The notes: a model not told the origin generated them from the sequence alone. 64,000 nt of DNA from Heliocidaris erythrogramma (GCA_025617745.1 CM046871.1:30759579-30823578), one strand, 5' to 3'. Shown: positions 10,502 to 21,016, counted from the stretch's first letter. Numbers and translations are program-made.

Positions 10502-11430
10502 CCATCTGATGTAGATGTCGTGGAACCCTTGCTATCTTCCTGGAGCTTCCCATTAGACTTGGTTGCCTGTTGTTGATTCTGCCTCGTATTGATTGACTTT
10601 TCTGAGAGGAGTGCCTCCTTTATTACGGTCAATTCTTCCTTCAGAATCTTCATCAAGTCCTTTATGTCTGATTGAGCCGACTCAGAGCTCGGTGGAGTAG
10701 ACGTGTTCTCTTCCTTTGTCATTCCCCTGTTGTACTTAGGTGCTTTTCTAGCGGTTAGCCTCTGTTCTTCGGAGTTATGGAAGGCTTCGGCTACTACTGC
10801 TGTATGGATCATGTCATCTAGTGTTTGACTCTGAGAATGGAAGACGGCCTCCCTGAGCTTGGGTTTTACCAAGGCATCCATGAATTGGCTCTTGGCCAAT
10901 CTATCTCTCACTTGGAAGTCAAGCTCCGGATATGCTAAGGCAGTGAGCTCCCTGATGTTCTGGCCTAGTTCCTTCAATGTTTCTCCATCACGCCTCTGCC
11001 TTTGCTTCAGTTCCAGAAGGTGGTTCTCGGCCTGTTTGTCATCTGAGAAGCGATTTGCCAACATCCGTTTCAGCTGATTGAAGTTCACCTTCTTCTTTTG
11101 TTCCCGCAGAAGCCTTAGTGCCTGTCCTCTCAAACAGGATGCTAGAATGTTCCCAGCTTCTGCATCAGTCCAGGTGTTTACTGCCTGGCAGGAGTTGAAA
11201 TGCTCGCAGTAGTCTATCCATGATGTAGTTCCATCATACTTGTCGGGTGTTATAGTAGGAAGCCTCCTACTGTGTTGCATTACTTCGTCAGCCCTGTGAA
11301 ACATTTGTCGGCTGGGCTGTGGAGCTTCTCTTCCAGTGTGGGTAACACTTGGGGTAGGGTAGGGTAGGTGGAGGATCGCTGCTGCTACTACTTCTTTCTG
11401 ATGATGCATCTGATTCCGTGTCTTTGACAT
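10222..11430 (-). CDS. Ty3/gypsy gag: capsid and zinc knuckle
   Basis: The capsid region starts around YDGTTSWIDYCEHF and includes a basic helical stretch. A CCHC zinc knuckle follows (CYYCGTKGHIKKHC) and then a Gln/Arg/Pro-rich tail. It overlaps the N-terminal gag frame (11288-12067) in the +1 register and overlaps pol in the -1 register. Confidence 0.9.
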   Translation of the reverse strand: MSKTRNQMHHQKEVVAAAILHLPYPTPSVTHTGREAPQPSRQMFHRADEVMQHSRRLPTITPDKYDGTTSWIDYCEHFNSCQAVNTWTDAEAGNILASCLRGQALRLLREQKKKVNFNQLKRMLANRFSDDKQAENHLLELKQRQRRDGETLKELGQNIRELTALAYPELDFQVRDRLAKSQFMDALVKPKLREAVFHSQSQTLDDMIHTAVVAEAFHNSEEQRLTARKAPKYNRGMTKEENTSTPPSSESAQSDIKDLMKILKEELTVIKEALLSEKSINTRQNQQQATKSNGKLQEDSKGSTTSTSDGCCYYCGTKGHIKKHCRKKKRDEAQKQQDRPQQQVSANKDRPPQRGMERPRNPDMEAPQYHYEQGPQYYHEQVPRHTYQQVQQDQYQQAPQRQ

Positions 11431-12067
11431 CCTTTAAAGGTACTGTGTGACTTCTCCTGGTCGGCGAATGATCTTCCCTAGTCTCTGTGATGGGCTTAGG
11501 GGCACTCTTACTCTCCTTGTCCAGAAAGTGCACTTCGTCATCAGTTGCAGATGTCGCACTGGTTGATGCTCTGCTAGTGCTCTGTACATGACGTTTTCTT
11601 CGTTTCGAACTGTCATGCCCTGAAAAGCTCTGTAAAAACTTCTCCATTTGTGTGGGCATGGCGGCTGACTGCTGTTGCATCTCCGCCATCATCTGTTCTT
11701 GCATAGATGCTGCTAGTTGATGCGTCTGTTCAGTCAGTTGAGCTTGAGCCTGAGCCTGTTGTTTCATCACAGTAGACACCACTGTTTCCTGTTGCTTCAT
11801 TTGGAGAGCCACCTGCTCTTTCATTAGTTCCGTCAACTCGGTCATAGCTTTGCCCCTGTGTTTCGTTTTCCTAGTTACGCCTCTTTCATGGGGATGTGCA
11901 GATTCACTTCCAGCGGAGTCGCTGACTTCAGTAGTTCTCTCGCTCTCCATCCCACTCCTGACACCAATTGTGTGGCGGCTCTCCTTCTTGGAACGGGTAC
12001 GGGAAGCAGGAGGGCTGGCCATTTCTTCGCCTCTAACATCTGCACCCGATGATGTGGGCGTACCCAT
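11288..12067 (-). CDS. Ty3/gypsy gag, N-terminal part with Gln/Met-rich coiled coil
   Basis: Begins at an ATG at 12067, inside the 5' LTR. It encodes a Ser/Arg-rich N-terminus, then a long Gln/Met-rich, probably coiled-coil segment (MKEQVALQMKQQETVVSTVM and following), a basic KRRKRH patch and an acidic Ser-rich region. The frame shifts relative to the capsid at a run of GGGTA pentamers near 11350. A slippage mutation there, or programmed shifting, would explain the break. Confidence 0.75.
   Translation of the reverse strand: MGTPTSSGADVRGEEMASPPASRTRSKKESRHTIGVRSGMESERTTEVSDSAGSESAHPHERGVTRKTKHRGKAMTELTELMKEQVALQMKQQETVVSTVMKQQAQAQAQLTEQTHQLAASMQEQMMAEMQQQSAAMPTQMEKFLQSFSGHDSSKRRKRHVQSTSRASTSATSATDDEVHFLDKESKSAPKPITETREDHSPTRRSHTVPLKDVKDTESDASSERSSSSSDPPPTLPYPKCYPHWKRSSTAQPTNVSQG
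11949..11966 (-). other. tRNA-Leu primer-binding site
   Basis: The + strand reads ATCCCACTCCTGACACCA, identical to the 3' end of animal tRNA-Leu with its CCA as I remember it. It lies four bases inside the 5' LTR end, so the - strand is complementary to the primer tRNA. Confidence 0.85.
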
Positions 12068-12982
12068 CTTAATTCCGTGTGGCTTGTATCAGTGGCTTGT
12101 AGAATAGAGGCTTAGACGTAGCTTCGTTTTCCCAAAATATATGGGGGTGGAGAGTAGAGAGGGGCACTGGATGGCTGTGTAATGGTAGGGGCTTCTAAAT
12201 GTTACATTGGGATTACATGAGCAGTGTACATTTACTATTGGGTGGCTTATAATACACGAGTCAATGGAGTCATAGAAATTACACGCATTTTAACAGTTAA
12301 TGTTGGTGTATGCCAATTTCCATACTTTAATCATCATACCAACTCAAATGCACAAACAAATTAAAAGCGAGTAACGCCACAGCCTCTTGTAAATGGTACT
12401 TATTGCATTAAAAGAGGGCTTATATTCGATGATGAGGGTCTTTTGTTTTATCTCATGCTCACCGTCTTTGTTCTTTCCAGTGCTCCGCGAACTCCTTTTG
12501 CCTTGGATTAGATTATGATGACGAGCAATTTCTTGAGAAGTGTCTGCGAAGAATCTTTGCCAAAAAAGAGTTTTTTACAGGGGGAAGCGCTCAGCTTTTA
12601 TACCTTCTCAGGGATCCTGTGAGCGGTCCGGGGAACGTATGCAAATAATTTCATAAGGACGATACCCCTTTATATCACTATAAAATAACCAAATAATCCG
12701 CGACCCACCGAATCCGATCCCGATTTTGATTGGAGGGCTCGGTGTGCAGCCGAACCCTTCCCGATTTTGATTGGAGGGTTCGCGCTTGCAGCCGATCTCA
12801 TTAATATTAAGCAGTTGTATCAAGCCATACGCTCTGTGGTGAGAGAGCGAATAAAATCGGGGAAGTTAAACACTTGGTCAATGGGTGCGTTAGCCGGGGA
12901 GTGGACGGATAAGAATTTTAGGGGGAGAGAGAGATTAAGCAGCTTTAGGATTGTAACTCACATGGAGAGTGTGATCGTTACA
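11971..12982 (-). repeat. 5' LTR of the Ty3/gypsy element
   Basis: The right copy of the 1012-bp repeat. It contains the gag start codon at 12065-12067. The promoter should lie within it; I could not pick out a convincing TATA box. Confidence 0.95.
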
Positions 12983-13270
12983 ATACTAACCTTACAAAGC
13001 ACGTGGGTTCTACGACATAATGCTCCGATGACGATTCTACCGCAGTCCATTCCCAGCAGGCCAGTACTACACAAATTCCTATTTTTTTTTACCGTAGACC
13101 AAACAATACACCTATCACTAAACCTATAACCATAAACCTAACCTAACCAATTGCACCCCTAACCTTAATGGGTACCAATCACCAACAAATATTTTGCTCC
13201 GTTTGTTAGAGATTCCATGTCATTATACTATATTCAAAATATGGGCTTAAAATATTACTTCAATAAAGAC

Positions 13271-13417
13271 ATATTACAAGTTTAATTACATAATTAAAAG
13301 TTAATACAGAAATTCCAGTTCGAACTGCACATTTAATATGGCGAATCAGATCTACAATAATAGGGCTACGTCCTCTGTCGGCATGACATGTATAGTTTGG
13401 ATTGCAAACACAACATA
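13271..13417 (-). repeat. 3' LTR of the relic element
   Basis: Matches 17324-17478 with several mismatches and a 10-bp tandem duplication (AATTCCAG) in the right copy. Ends are approximate. Confidence 0.7.
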
Positions 13418-13708
13418 TTTTCCCCCTTTTAAACATAATGGGTTATGACTGTTTCAAAATAAATGTGCAGAAATATTTCCAATATTAACTTGAGTTCACT
13501 GCATAGATGGTTAGACAAAGTATCCAAAATATAGCCAAAATACATATATCCAGTTTAAGTTTCAGTGTTTTTGTATTTTGCTCACTTCATGGTTTAAACA
13601 TAATCGTTGAGATACCTAGGTTGTTGTCGCATTCTTTGTGAGCGACGAAGAGGTTGCTGTGGCTGTTGGAGGTCATTTCCTCCCTGACGGTGGTCGACCT
13701 TGTCATCG

Positions 13709-14074
13709 TCAAATGATGATCTTGATCATCTGCTTCGGTGATGAGAACGAAGACGCTAGTTTGTGCGAGTGAATTGGGCACTTGATACGAACCCACTCTC
13801 CGACCTCGAATTTCGCAGGTCTCGCATTTCGACGTTTGTCAGTGTACGCTTTCGCACGCTTCTGTTTCTCTGCGATTTCTTTCGCTTTCTCTGCGACTTT
13901 CGCGGATGGTGGAGTAGGTGGTTGGAGGATGTTGAGGGGCATTCTCAGGTTCCTGCCAATCATGAGCTTCGCTGGCGTTTCACCGGTCAGCGAATGAGGT
14001 GTGGATCGGTATGTACGCAGACATATCTGGATCGCTTGAGCAAAGGTTTTCCCTTCTGACATGCTAGCTTTCAC
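13709..14074 (-). pseudogene. Integrase C-terminal fragment of the relic
   Basis: Contains RTYRSTPHSLTGETPAKLMI, the conserved stretch after the integrase core, and a GEWVRIKCP segment. The catalytic Glu region upstream is interrupted. Confidence 0.8.
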
Positions 14075-14272
14075 GCACTCCCTGATTACGCGATTGAATC
14101 GCTCAACACCTCCGTTCGACTACGGATTATAGCGAGACGTGAGATAGTCGCGTATGTCGTAGTGGGCGAGGAACTCGGTGAACTCTGTTGAAACGAACTG
14201 AGGTCCGTTGTCTGTTGTCACGTGTCGAGGCAGACCCCACTTTGTGAAAAGCTTCTCAAGGATCGCTATGAC

Positions 14273-14653
14273 TTACTTTGTGGTGACCGAACTTGTAGCA
14301 GCTATTTCAGGCCATTTGCTATGTAGGTCGTGGACTACTAGGAGAAAACGCTGACTACTCGCCGCTGCGACAACTTCTCTGAAGATGTCTACGTGAATGT
14401 ATTGCCATGGTTCTGTAGGCCATGGCGTCGGCTGTAATGGTGCGGGGCCAGGAATCGCGGATTTTTCGCTCAGCGTACCTCTCTTACAACTCTTTACGAA
14501 TTCCTCATTTCGCGTGTCGATATAGGCCATCAGACTGTTTCGCGACACCGCTGCTTCATCTTGACAATGCCCGGGTGACCATCGTGTGCGACCTGGATGA
14601 TGCGATGTTGCAACGATTTCGGGATGACCGCTTGAGTACCGCGTGCAATACAA
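14273..14653 (-). pseudogene. Integrase core fragment of the relic
   Basis: Shows WQYIHVDIF and FLLVVHDLHSKWPE around the first catalytic Asp, preceded by degraded zinc-finger sequence. The frame breaks near 14650 relative to the RNase H/H2C2 part. Confidence 0.75.
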
Positions 14654-15096
14654 ACGTCGAATACTGCGAGTTCGTGTCTGATGCGGTAGTACGGTTTTAG
14701 ATCTTCACCTATGTCGTGAGGCCATTCTGTCTTCATGTACTGACAGACCTGTTTCAGCGTTTCATCAGTAGCTGATTCTGCGATGAGCTCTTCTCGTGAG
14801 ACTAAGTGTGCGATTGCGTGTGACATGATGCGACTTAGCATGTCGGCGACTCTGTTGCGTTTACCCGAGAGGTACTCCACATCGAAATTATACTGGTGAA
14901 GTCGATCAGACCAGCGATAAATGCGTAGTGGGCGGTGACCTGACCCGGTTGTGCTTAGCAATGTTGTTAAGGCTTGATGGTCTGTACGGAGAGTGAATCT
15001 GCGACCATACAAGTAGATATGCCAATGTTCACATGCATACACACAAGCGAGGGCTTCCCGCTCTCCTGTTGAGTACTTGCGCTCAGTGCTGCTCAA
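14530..15096 (-). pseudogene. RNase H and integrase zinc-finger fragment of the relic
   Basis: Shows YSTGEREALACVYACEHWHI, RTDHQALTTLL, ADMLSR and then the HDGHPGIVKMKQR part of the H2C2 finger. Confidence 0.85.
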
Positions 15097-15232
15097 TGCG
15101 TGTGACGCGAAGGCGACTGGACGCTCTTCTCCAATTGCGACAGCACAGCCCCCACTGCGATATATGATGCATCTGTAGTGACGAATGTCTCCGCATCGGG
15201 GTCAAAGTGCGCGAGTATCGGTGGCGAAATTA

Positions 15233-15442
15233 TCATTGACTTGAGCGTGTCGAATGCGTGTTGTCAGACAATTCACATGGTATGTCGCTACGCAACAATT
15301 TCTGCAAAGGCTCAGCGATCACTGCGTATTGCGGAACGAACTTGCGATAGAAATTCGTTGTGCCAAGGAACGAAGCGAGCTGCTTCGCGTTCTCAGGGAC
15401 ATCTAGCTTACGGATAGCTTCGACGTCAAGCTTAGGTTCCAC
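15233..15442 (-). pseudogene. RT connection fragment of the relic
   Basis: VPENAKQLASFLGTTNFYRK matches the region after the RT palm in gypsy elements. It lies in a separate frame from the RT piece upstream. Confidence 0.7.
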
Positions 15443-15630
15443 TCCAGCCGCTGAGACTTTGTAGCCTAAGAAATCTACCTTGGATGCTGCGAATGTGCAC
15501 TTCTCACTGTTGAATGTGAGGTTGTTTCGCGGACCTATATAGCGAGAACGTCGTTCAACCGCCTATCGCGCTCTTCCATGTCGCGACCATTAATGACGAC
15601 GTCATCTAAGAGGTTGACATCTCCCTCACA

Positions 15631-16059
15631 CTATGCGAGAATCGAAGAGACTATCTTCTGAAATGCACTAGGAGCCGAACTAAGACCATACGGCGTGCGT
15701 TTGTACTGGAATACACCATCATGTGTAATGAATGCAGTAAGATATCGACTGTGTTCTGCGAGTGGAATCTGAAGGTAGCTCTTGCGCATGTCGAGCTTCG
15801 TGAAAATTGTCGAGCCGTGAAACGACGCATTCAGCTCTTGGGTGGTAGGCAACGGTATGATGGCCTTATTGACTGCTTTGAGGTCAATACACAGACGCAA
15901 TTCCCTATTCTTTTCGCGTGCTATCACAAGATTGGATGCCCACGGTGAGGAATCTACGCTTTCGATGATATCTTCGCTTTCGAGACGACGTAGTTCTGTA
16001 GACACTTCTTCGCGGACTGCAAATGGTAGACGGCGTAAGCTTTGTGAAACTGGATGCAC
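15631..16059 (-). pseudogene. Reverse transcriptase fragment of the relic
   Basis: Contains LRLCIDLKAVNKAI, FTKLDMRKSYLQIPL and TPYGLSSAPSAFQ. An in-frame TAG ends it at 15631, just before the catalytic LLDD motif (about 15605-15620, in frame after the stop). Confidence 0.85.
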
Positions 16060-16158
16060 TGGTCTACCCGTGGTGCATGGCAGTACCCTGTAACCACTCC
16101 GAAGTTCTCAAACAGGGATACATACTCTGCCATATGGGAGTTGATGATGTTGACCTGT

Positions 16159-16653
16159 TCACTCACCTGAGGGGTCACAGAGGCGGAATCCCAGCATGTC
16201 AAATAAGTCAACCCCAAGGAGGCTCTTACCCTTCGCAACGTAGATCAGACAACTGTCAGCGGCTGTGTCCTTGTAACGAACGGGCAGCTTGACGCAACTT
16301 TGCACAGGAATCGACTTGTCGGGGTACGAAGTCAAGTCGACGGGTGCTGGTATTAGCGGAACTGTAGAGGAGTAACGCCTATAGATCAAATCGTTGATGA
16401 TCGTGACACTTGACCCTACGTCGATCAAGAAATTGAGTGGTACGCCATTCACTTCAAGTTCACAATACTTGAAGTCACCACCACTCCCAACACTGTACAC
16501 GAAAGCGGAATGTTCCTTCTCAGACGTACTGGTATCTTGTTCAACATGTCGAACACTTTGGCCCTTTGAGCGGCACATCTTCGCGAAATGATTCAATTTC
16601 GCACACGCTCGACACTTCTGTCTTTGCCATGTGTCCTTCCGCAATTTCTGCAT
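16159..16653 (-). pseudogene. Zinc knuckle and protease fragment of the relic
   Basis: A CCHC-like knuckle (CRACAKLNHFAKMC) is followed by the protease motif NFLIDVGSSVTII. The usual D-T/S-G triad is D-V-G here, so the active site is damaged. Confidence 0.75.
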
Positions 16654-17060
16654 TCTGAGCGTTGCGGCTTGGCTTGCGCCCTCGGATGGTAGCCTTCCTT
16701 TGACACGCCCTGTACTCGTGCTTCAGCCGAGGATGGTGTCGCAGTAAAAGCACTCTGACTCAGTGTTTTGGAATCAAGAAGGGCAGCTTCAACATTCTGT
16801 GCGATAGTTACAGCTTTCTCTAGTGACAAATCGTCATTCTCCATCAACAATCTCTCTCTAATACGTGGTGTACTAGTTTTCTCAATGAGTTGGTCCCTAA
16901 TAAGTTCATCTTTAAGGTTCCCGAACTTACATGTAGATGCTAACTGCTGCAATGCAGCCATATACTGCTTGACAGGCTCCCCATTACCTTGAGCCCTTTC
17001 CCTGAAATGATAGCGTTCAATCATCACACTCTTCTTAGGACCAAAGTACTTTGCAAGCAT
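16593..17060 (-). pseudogene. Gag capsid fragment of the relic
   Basis: Reads as a typical retrotransposon capsid (RYHFRERAQGNGEPVKQYMA, LRDQLIEK-type segment) and leads into the zinc knuckle in another frame. Confidence 0.75.
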
Positions 17061-17323
17061 CTCAATAGCATCACTGTATTTGCTTAGGGACTCACCACTG
17101 TCTTTTGCGAGCTAATCGAGAACGCTCTGTCCTTCTCCGCACAAGCAGTGGGCGAGTATAGCTCGCTTCCACTCTGGCGAGGCGGAATCCAAGCCAGTAG
17201 CTAACAAGTATGTTTCGAACGTCGAAATCCATCTCTCCCAGGAAGTAACAGGGTCTCCTGGGGTGGCCATAAAAAGGCGCTGGGGCTGGTAGATTCAAAG
17301 CTGTTGCCACCTCGTCGCCACGT

Positions 17324-17478
17324 ATTATGTTTGAGTCCAAATAATCAAAAGTTAATACAGAAATTCCAGAAATTCCAGTTCGAACTGCACATTTAGTGTG
17401 GAGAATCAGATCTACAATAAGGGGACTACACCCTCTGTCGGCATGACATGTATAGTGTGGATTACAAACACAACACAC
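17324..17478 (-). repeat. 5' LTR of the relic element
   Basis: The right copy of the short LTR pair. It lies next to the primer-site-like TGGCGACGAGG at 17310-17320 (- strand). Confidence 0.7.
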
Positions 17479-18060
17479 TCTCTATAAGCATGAAAGCGAC
17501 TCGTGAGTAGACCTATGGTGTAGACTACTCGACGCACCCGTACGCGCTTGCCAAGATAAGGGCTCGCGCAGAACCCAACTCGGAGTTCGGTTCCACGCGA
17601 GTACCTTAATGTTATCCTTTACTTCCTTCACACTCATTAACTGTTGACCTATATAACGCCAGATAAAGTTTTTTGAGGTTAATTTTATTTATACTTTCTA
17701 GCGGTATACAAATGATTTTTTCAGGTGGTTGGTACACTTTAAACCATTAAGGTAATTTCTTTGAAGAAATAATGCTAGGAGCAAACGTAATCTGAGCACA
17801 ATGTAGAGTTATAATTCTTTATGATAATAATTTGATTGTCTGTACCGCACATATATTCGCAACGAGAAATCACGTCAAGGAATTTGTATTAGATTGATTA
17901 CAACTTCAAAATCTATTTCTCTCATTTTTCAGCTTTTATTAAAATCAACTAAAGACCAGGGTGCACTTCCCCTTTAAGAGCTTACAACATCGGTAGCTCG
18001 ATTCAAAACAATTATAAGATGTATAACTGAATATTCAACAATCATTTCTTCGTGATTTAG
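17479..18060. other. Intron remainder before LDLa2
   Basis: AT-rich, no coding or repeat structure recognised. Ends in acceptor GTGATTTAG. Confidence 0.5.
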
Positions 18061-18168
18061 GTTGTACGTCTCACCAGTTTCAATGCAGTGATGGGTCCTG
18101 TATATCGATATCGTTCTATTGCGATTCAATCCCTCATTGCTTGGATAACTCGGATGAAATTGAATGTG
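18061..18168 (+). CDS. Receptor exon: LDLa module 2
   Basis: Six cysteines, GCTSHQFQCSDGSCISI then YCDSIPHCLDNSDEIEC. The calcium cage is nearly canonical, with His in place of the Asp before the fifth cysteine. Phase 1-1, donor TGTG|GTAAGT. Confidence 0.9.
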
Positions 18169-18604
18169 GTAAGTCTAAGGAATTGTTCATGCATCGACTG
18201 TTAGATGTAGTTTTTTTCCGAAGGTTCATAATTCTGCCATTTCGAAGGTTTATGTTTCCAATAAACAAACATTCGGAATAATGAACTTTCGGAGTAATGA
18301 CAGAGGCACTATATATAAACAGTCTCACAGAAGTGAGTTTTTAGTGTCCAAGAGATTAAAGTTTAACATTTCGTTGAATTTTGCTTCCGTGCACCTTTGG
18401 TCTGTAGGGCATTCTGTCGATCTCGAGGACATTCGGACAAATGGGTTGTCCCCGTCAAAGGCTTAAAGAAAGCAAGTCTTTCTGGCATGTCCGGGATTTA
18501 GTTCGTTCAACTTCGATCAGTCAAAGATCAGGGGAAACCATGATTTCTGTGCAATACTATGAATACTCGATTAGAATTCAGATCAAAATTATGTATTTTT
18601 GCAG

Positions 18605-18721
18605 CTTTACCGCCCTGCTCAGAAGATGAGTATGCTTGTGACAATGGTCAGTGTATTCCGGCCACGAGGAGATGCGATTTCATCAGCCATTGTTACGATT
18701 CATCAGACGAAAATGGATGTG
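18605..18721 (+). CDS. Receptor exon: LDLa module 3
   Basis: Six cysteines (PPCSEDEYACDNGQC ... RCDFISHCYDSSDENGC). Phase 1-1, acceptor TTTTTGCAG, donor TGTG|GTAACT. Confidence 0.9.
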
Positions 18722-19104
18722 GTAACTATCATATTATTTTGATATCATAACGAGTTTTATATTCCAATAGACAGAATTTGGTGAATGAACTTATGAATAG
18801 AGTTCATCATGTTGCATTTGTGCCAAATAAGGATCAATTAATAATGGACTGAAGACATTAGACGCTATTGTTACTTATCAAATGTATGTCAGATATAATT
18901 TACGTATTTTCCTTTATTACAATGTCAGGTTTTGTCACGAACTACGTATTACAGTCAATTGTGTATTCAATTCGGAATATATCAATATGCATGCACGTGC
19001 AGCAAATATTTATTCGTGTTATTCTGCTTCTCTGTTGCCTAAAAAAATCCAGTCCCCGATCCGCCCTCTTCAGACTGTATAACCTTTTCCCTCTTTCAAC
19101 ACAG

Positions 19105-19224
19105 TTTTAGAGCTCTCTTCATCTGCTTTCCAATGCTTCGACGGTTCGCTATTTCCCCCAAAAATTCGATGTGATGGAGTACTTGACTGCATAGGACGTA
19201 ATAAGGACGATGAACATGAATGCC
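19105..19224 (+). CDS. Receptor exon: LDLa module 4, four-cysteine variant
   Basis: FQCFDGS, then RCDGVLDC and DDEHEC. Cysteines 1 and 3 of the normal six are absent, the other four are in register and the acidic calcium ligands remain. In LDLa folds C1 pairs with C3, so exactly one disulfide is missing. Phase 1-1, donor TGCC|GTAAGT. Confidence 0.82.
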
Positions 19225-19320
19225 GTAAGTATCACTTAATTTTAAACAAATTCCCATTCGAACTCCCCAGGACTACTACCGGACAACTACCCACCTTTGA
19301 GTATTTAATCCCCGTCAAAT

Positions 19321-19659
19321 ACGGCTTACTTCGATTCGAACCATCGTGTGATCACGTTCATGTCACGTTACGCGATCTTTCGTGAATACTAAGCCCTAAA
19401 TTCACGAAGGGTAGGGTGTAACATTTGTGAAATACCCCTTATTGGCGAAGTGTCGGGTCCAGTTTACCCGACACTTAAAAAGTATTGCAAATCTATATAC
19501 GAATACTCGCTTCTCTAACCCGACACTTCGTCAATAAGAGGGGGGTATTTCACAAATGTTACACCCTACCCTTCGCGAATTTATGGCTTAGTATTTACGA
19601 AAGGTCGTGTAACATGAGGACGTGACGTACTGATCACACGATGGTTCGAAGTAAGCCGT
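19321..19659. mobile_element. Palindromic MITE
   Basis: A 339-bp near-perfect inverted repeat starting ACGGCTTACTTCG and ending in its complement, centred near 19490, flanked by a 5-bp duplication CAAAT (19316-19320, 19660-19664). No coding capacity. Confidence 0.85.
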
Positions 19660-19664
19660 CAAAT

Positions 19665-20103
19665 ATTCGCTGCCCGCTGTAACTACCCTTTGAGCATTAT
19701 TACCAGCTACGCAATTGCATCCTTGAAGATTACCCCCTTGGACCACTAGGGAGATAATTGATTATCTCCATCCAATGTTTTCAGGATGAGGTATTAGTTT
19801 GAGGGGATTTATTATCCTCATTGTGACCAGTGGCAGAAATTATATTATTCTAAAAAGCATTGCAAATTATGCTATATTATTCTGTTTTCATCTAAATAAG
19901 GAATAACTTATCACTGATTTGATCCCACCCCAAAGCTATGTTGGAGAAAAACGAACATATGGAAAACTGTTGTTCACCTAAGCGAATGGCTGGAAAAGGT
20001 GCTCAAAACCATATACTCTGACCTGAACCTCTGCATATTCATCATATCCATCCGTCTATATCATCCATACACTTTTTGAAATCCCACATATCTGTTTTAA
20101 CAG
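19665..20103. other. Intron, nothing recognised
   Basis: AT-rich sequence without clear genes or repeats up to acceptor GTTTTAACAG. Confidence 0.4.
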
Positions 20104-20253
20104 CTCACACTCCACGTGATGCCTGTATGTCAGAAACGGATATCATGTGCAATAACAAAGCATGCGCACCACACACTACACAATGTATATATGAACTGGA
20201 CGAATTTGGTTTCTTCACCGGCTGTCGTGACGTCACTCATTTACGAGATTGTG
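20104..20253 (+). CDS. Receptor exon: LDLa module 5, divergent
   Basis: A phase 1-1 exon of 50 codons with six cysteines in LDLa order (ACMSETDIMCNNKAC, TQCIYEL, TGCRDVTHLRDC). It has a longer C4-C5 loop and lost SDE acidic residues, so calcium binding is doubtful. Confidence 0.78.
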
Positions 20254-20448
20254 GTATTCTTCCTTTTTATTTCAAAGAACAGTCCTTTCCCATCCTCTGA
20301 GAATGTGGAAAATCTCCTCTCGAAGTTTGGACATTCCTATTCATGCATTATTTGAAAGCATAAAATGTAATCTTACCTTTAAGAAAGCCATGCAGGTGGC
20401 ATTTGTAAATTATGTTTTGTTAAAATTATGCCTATACTGTTTTCAACA

Positions 20449-20704
20449 GCAGTGGCGTAGCGTGAGTTCAGCCGTTCAGGGGGCACTGGTATCATGGGGG
20501 GCACCGATCTTAATCGGAAAATTTAATTCGACTTTATGAGCTCACTGATTAGAGGGAGGGTGCGGGAAGGGGTCCTAACGTATTATTTTCTTGTCCTATT
20601 CCCTTTCCCCCTTTTTTAATCTCTCTCTCTCTCTCTCTCCGCCCTCTCTCTCTCTCTTTGTTTTAGCCATTCGATTGTGGGGGCATGTACCCCATTCCCC
20701 ACTG
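20449..20704. repeat. Possible hAT-like MITE
   Basis: Starts CAGTGGCGTAGC and ends CCCCACTG, with a (CT)n tract at about 20620-20660 inside. I see no convincing target duplication. Confidence 0.35.
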
Positions 20705-20899
20705 TTGAACAATGATGTTTCTTTAAGAGTTCATGATACGTTCTTTTAACGTGGACAAAAAGTTTATGGTCTGCGATTTGAATTTGAATTCGCGCGTCAT
20801 TTCAAACATTTCAAAGGCAATTAATTTATCACACATATTAGGAATGACATGTATGATACTTTCAGTTGATTTTGTTTAATAATTGTTCATTTTCTACAG

Positions 20900-21016
20900 G
20901 TGATTTTGAGTGTCCAGTCTTCTACCTGAAGTGTCCATCTTCGTACTGCATTCCCCTCCGATATCGTTGCGATGGGAAAATGGATTGCCCCTCAGGAGAA
21001 GACGAGGCTTTCTGCG
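20900..21016 (+). CDS. Receptor exon: LDLa module 6
   Basis: Six cysteines (FECPVFYLKCPSSYC ... RCDGKMDCPSGEDEAFC) with a complete acidic cage. Acceptor TTCTACAG, phase 1-1. Confidence 0.9.

Larger units (their letters stand above)
2070..12982 (-). mobile_element. Ty3/gypsy LTR retrotransposon, recent insertion, carrying nested elements
   Basis: The element has 1012-bp LTRs at both ends starting TGT and ending ACA on either strand, differing at only a few bases, and a 4-bp target duplication ATAC (2066-2069 and 12983-12986). Transcription is right to left: 5' LTR, tRNA-Leu primer site, gag, protease, RT, RNase H, integrase with GPY/F module, a small hydrophobic frame, a zinc-finger frame, purine tract and 3' LTR. 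Gene order PR-RT-RH-IN places it in Ty3/gypsy. The copy is non-autonomous: gag has a frame shift, integrase is split by a 1506-bp insertion and also has a one-base shift near 5613. It lies in the intron after LDLa1, antisense to the host gene. Confidence 0.95.
13271..17478 (-). mobile_element. Degenerate short-LTR Ty3/gypsy relic
   Basis: Two diverged direct repeats of about 150 bp (13271-13417 and 17324-17478) share GTTAATACAGAAATTCCAG and GACATGTATAGT segments. Just inside the right one the - strand reads TGGCGACGAGG, a plausible tRNA-type primer site. Inside the left one is a purine tract (AAAAGGGGGAAAA). Between them, right to left, are broken gag, protease, RT, RNase H and integrase pieces in several frames. 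It is clearly older than the neighbouring element. Confidence 0.85.
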
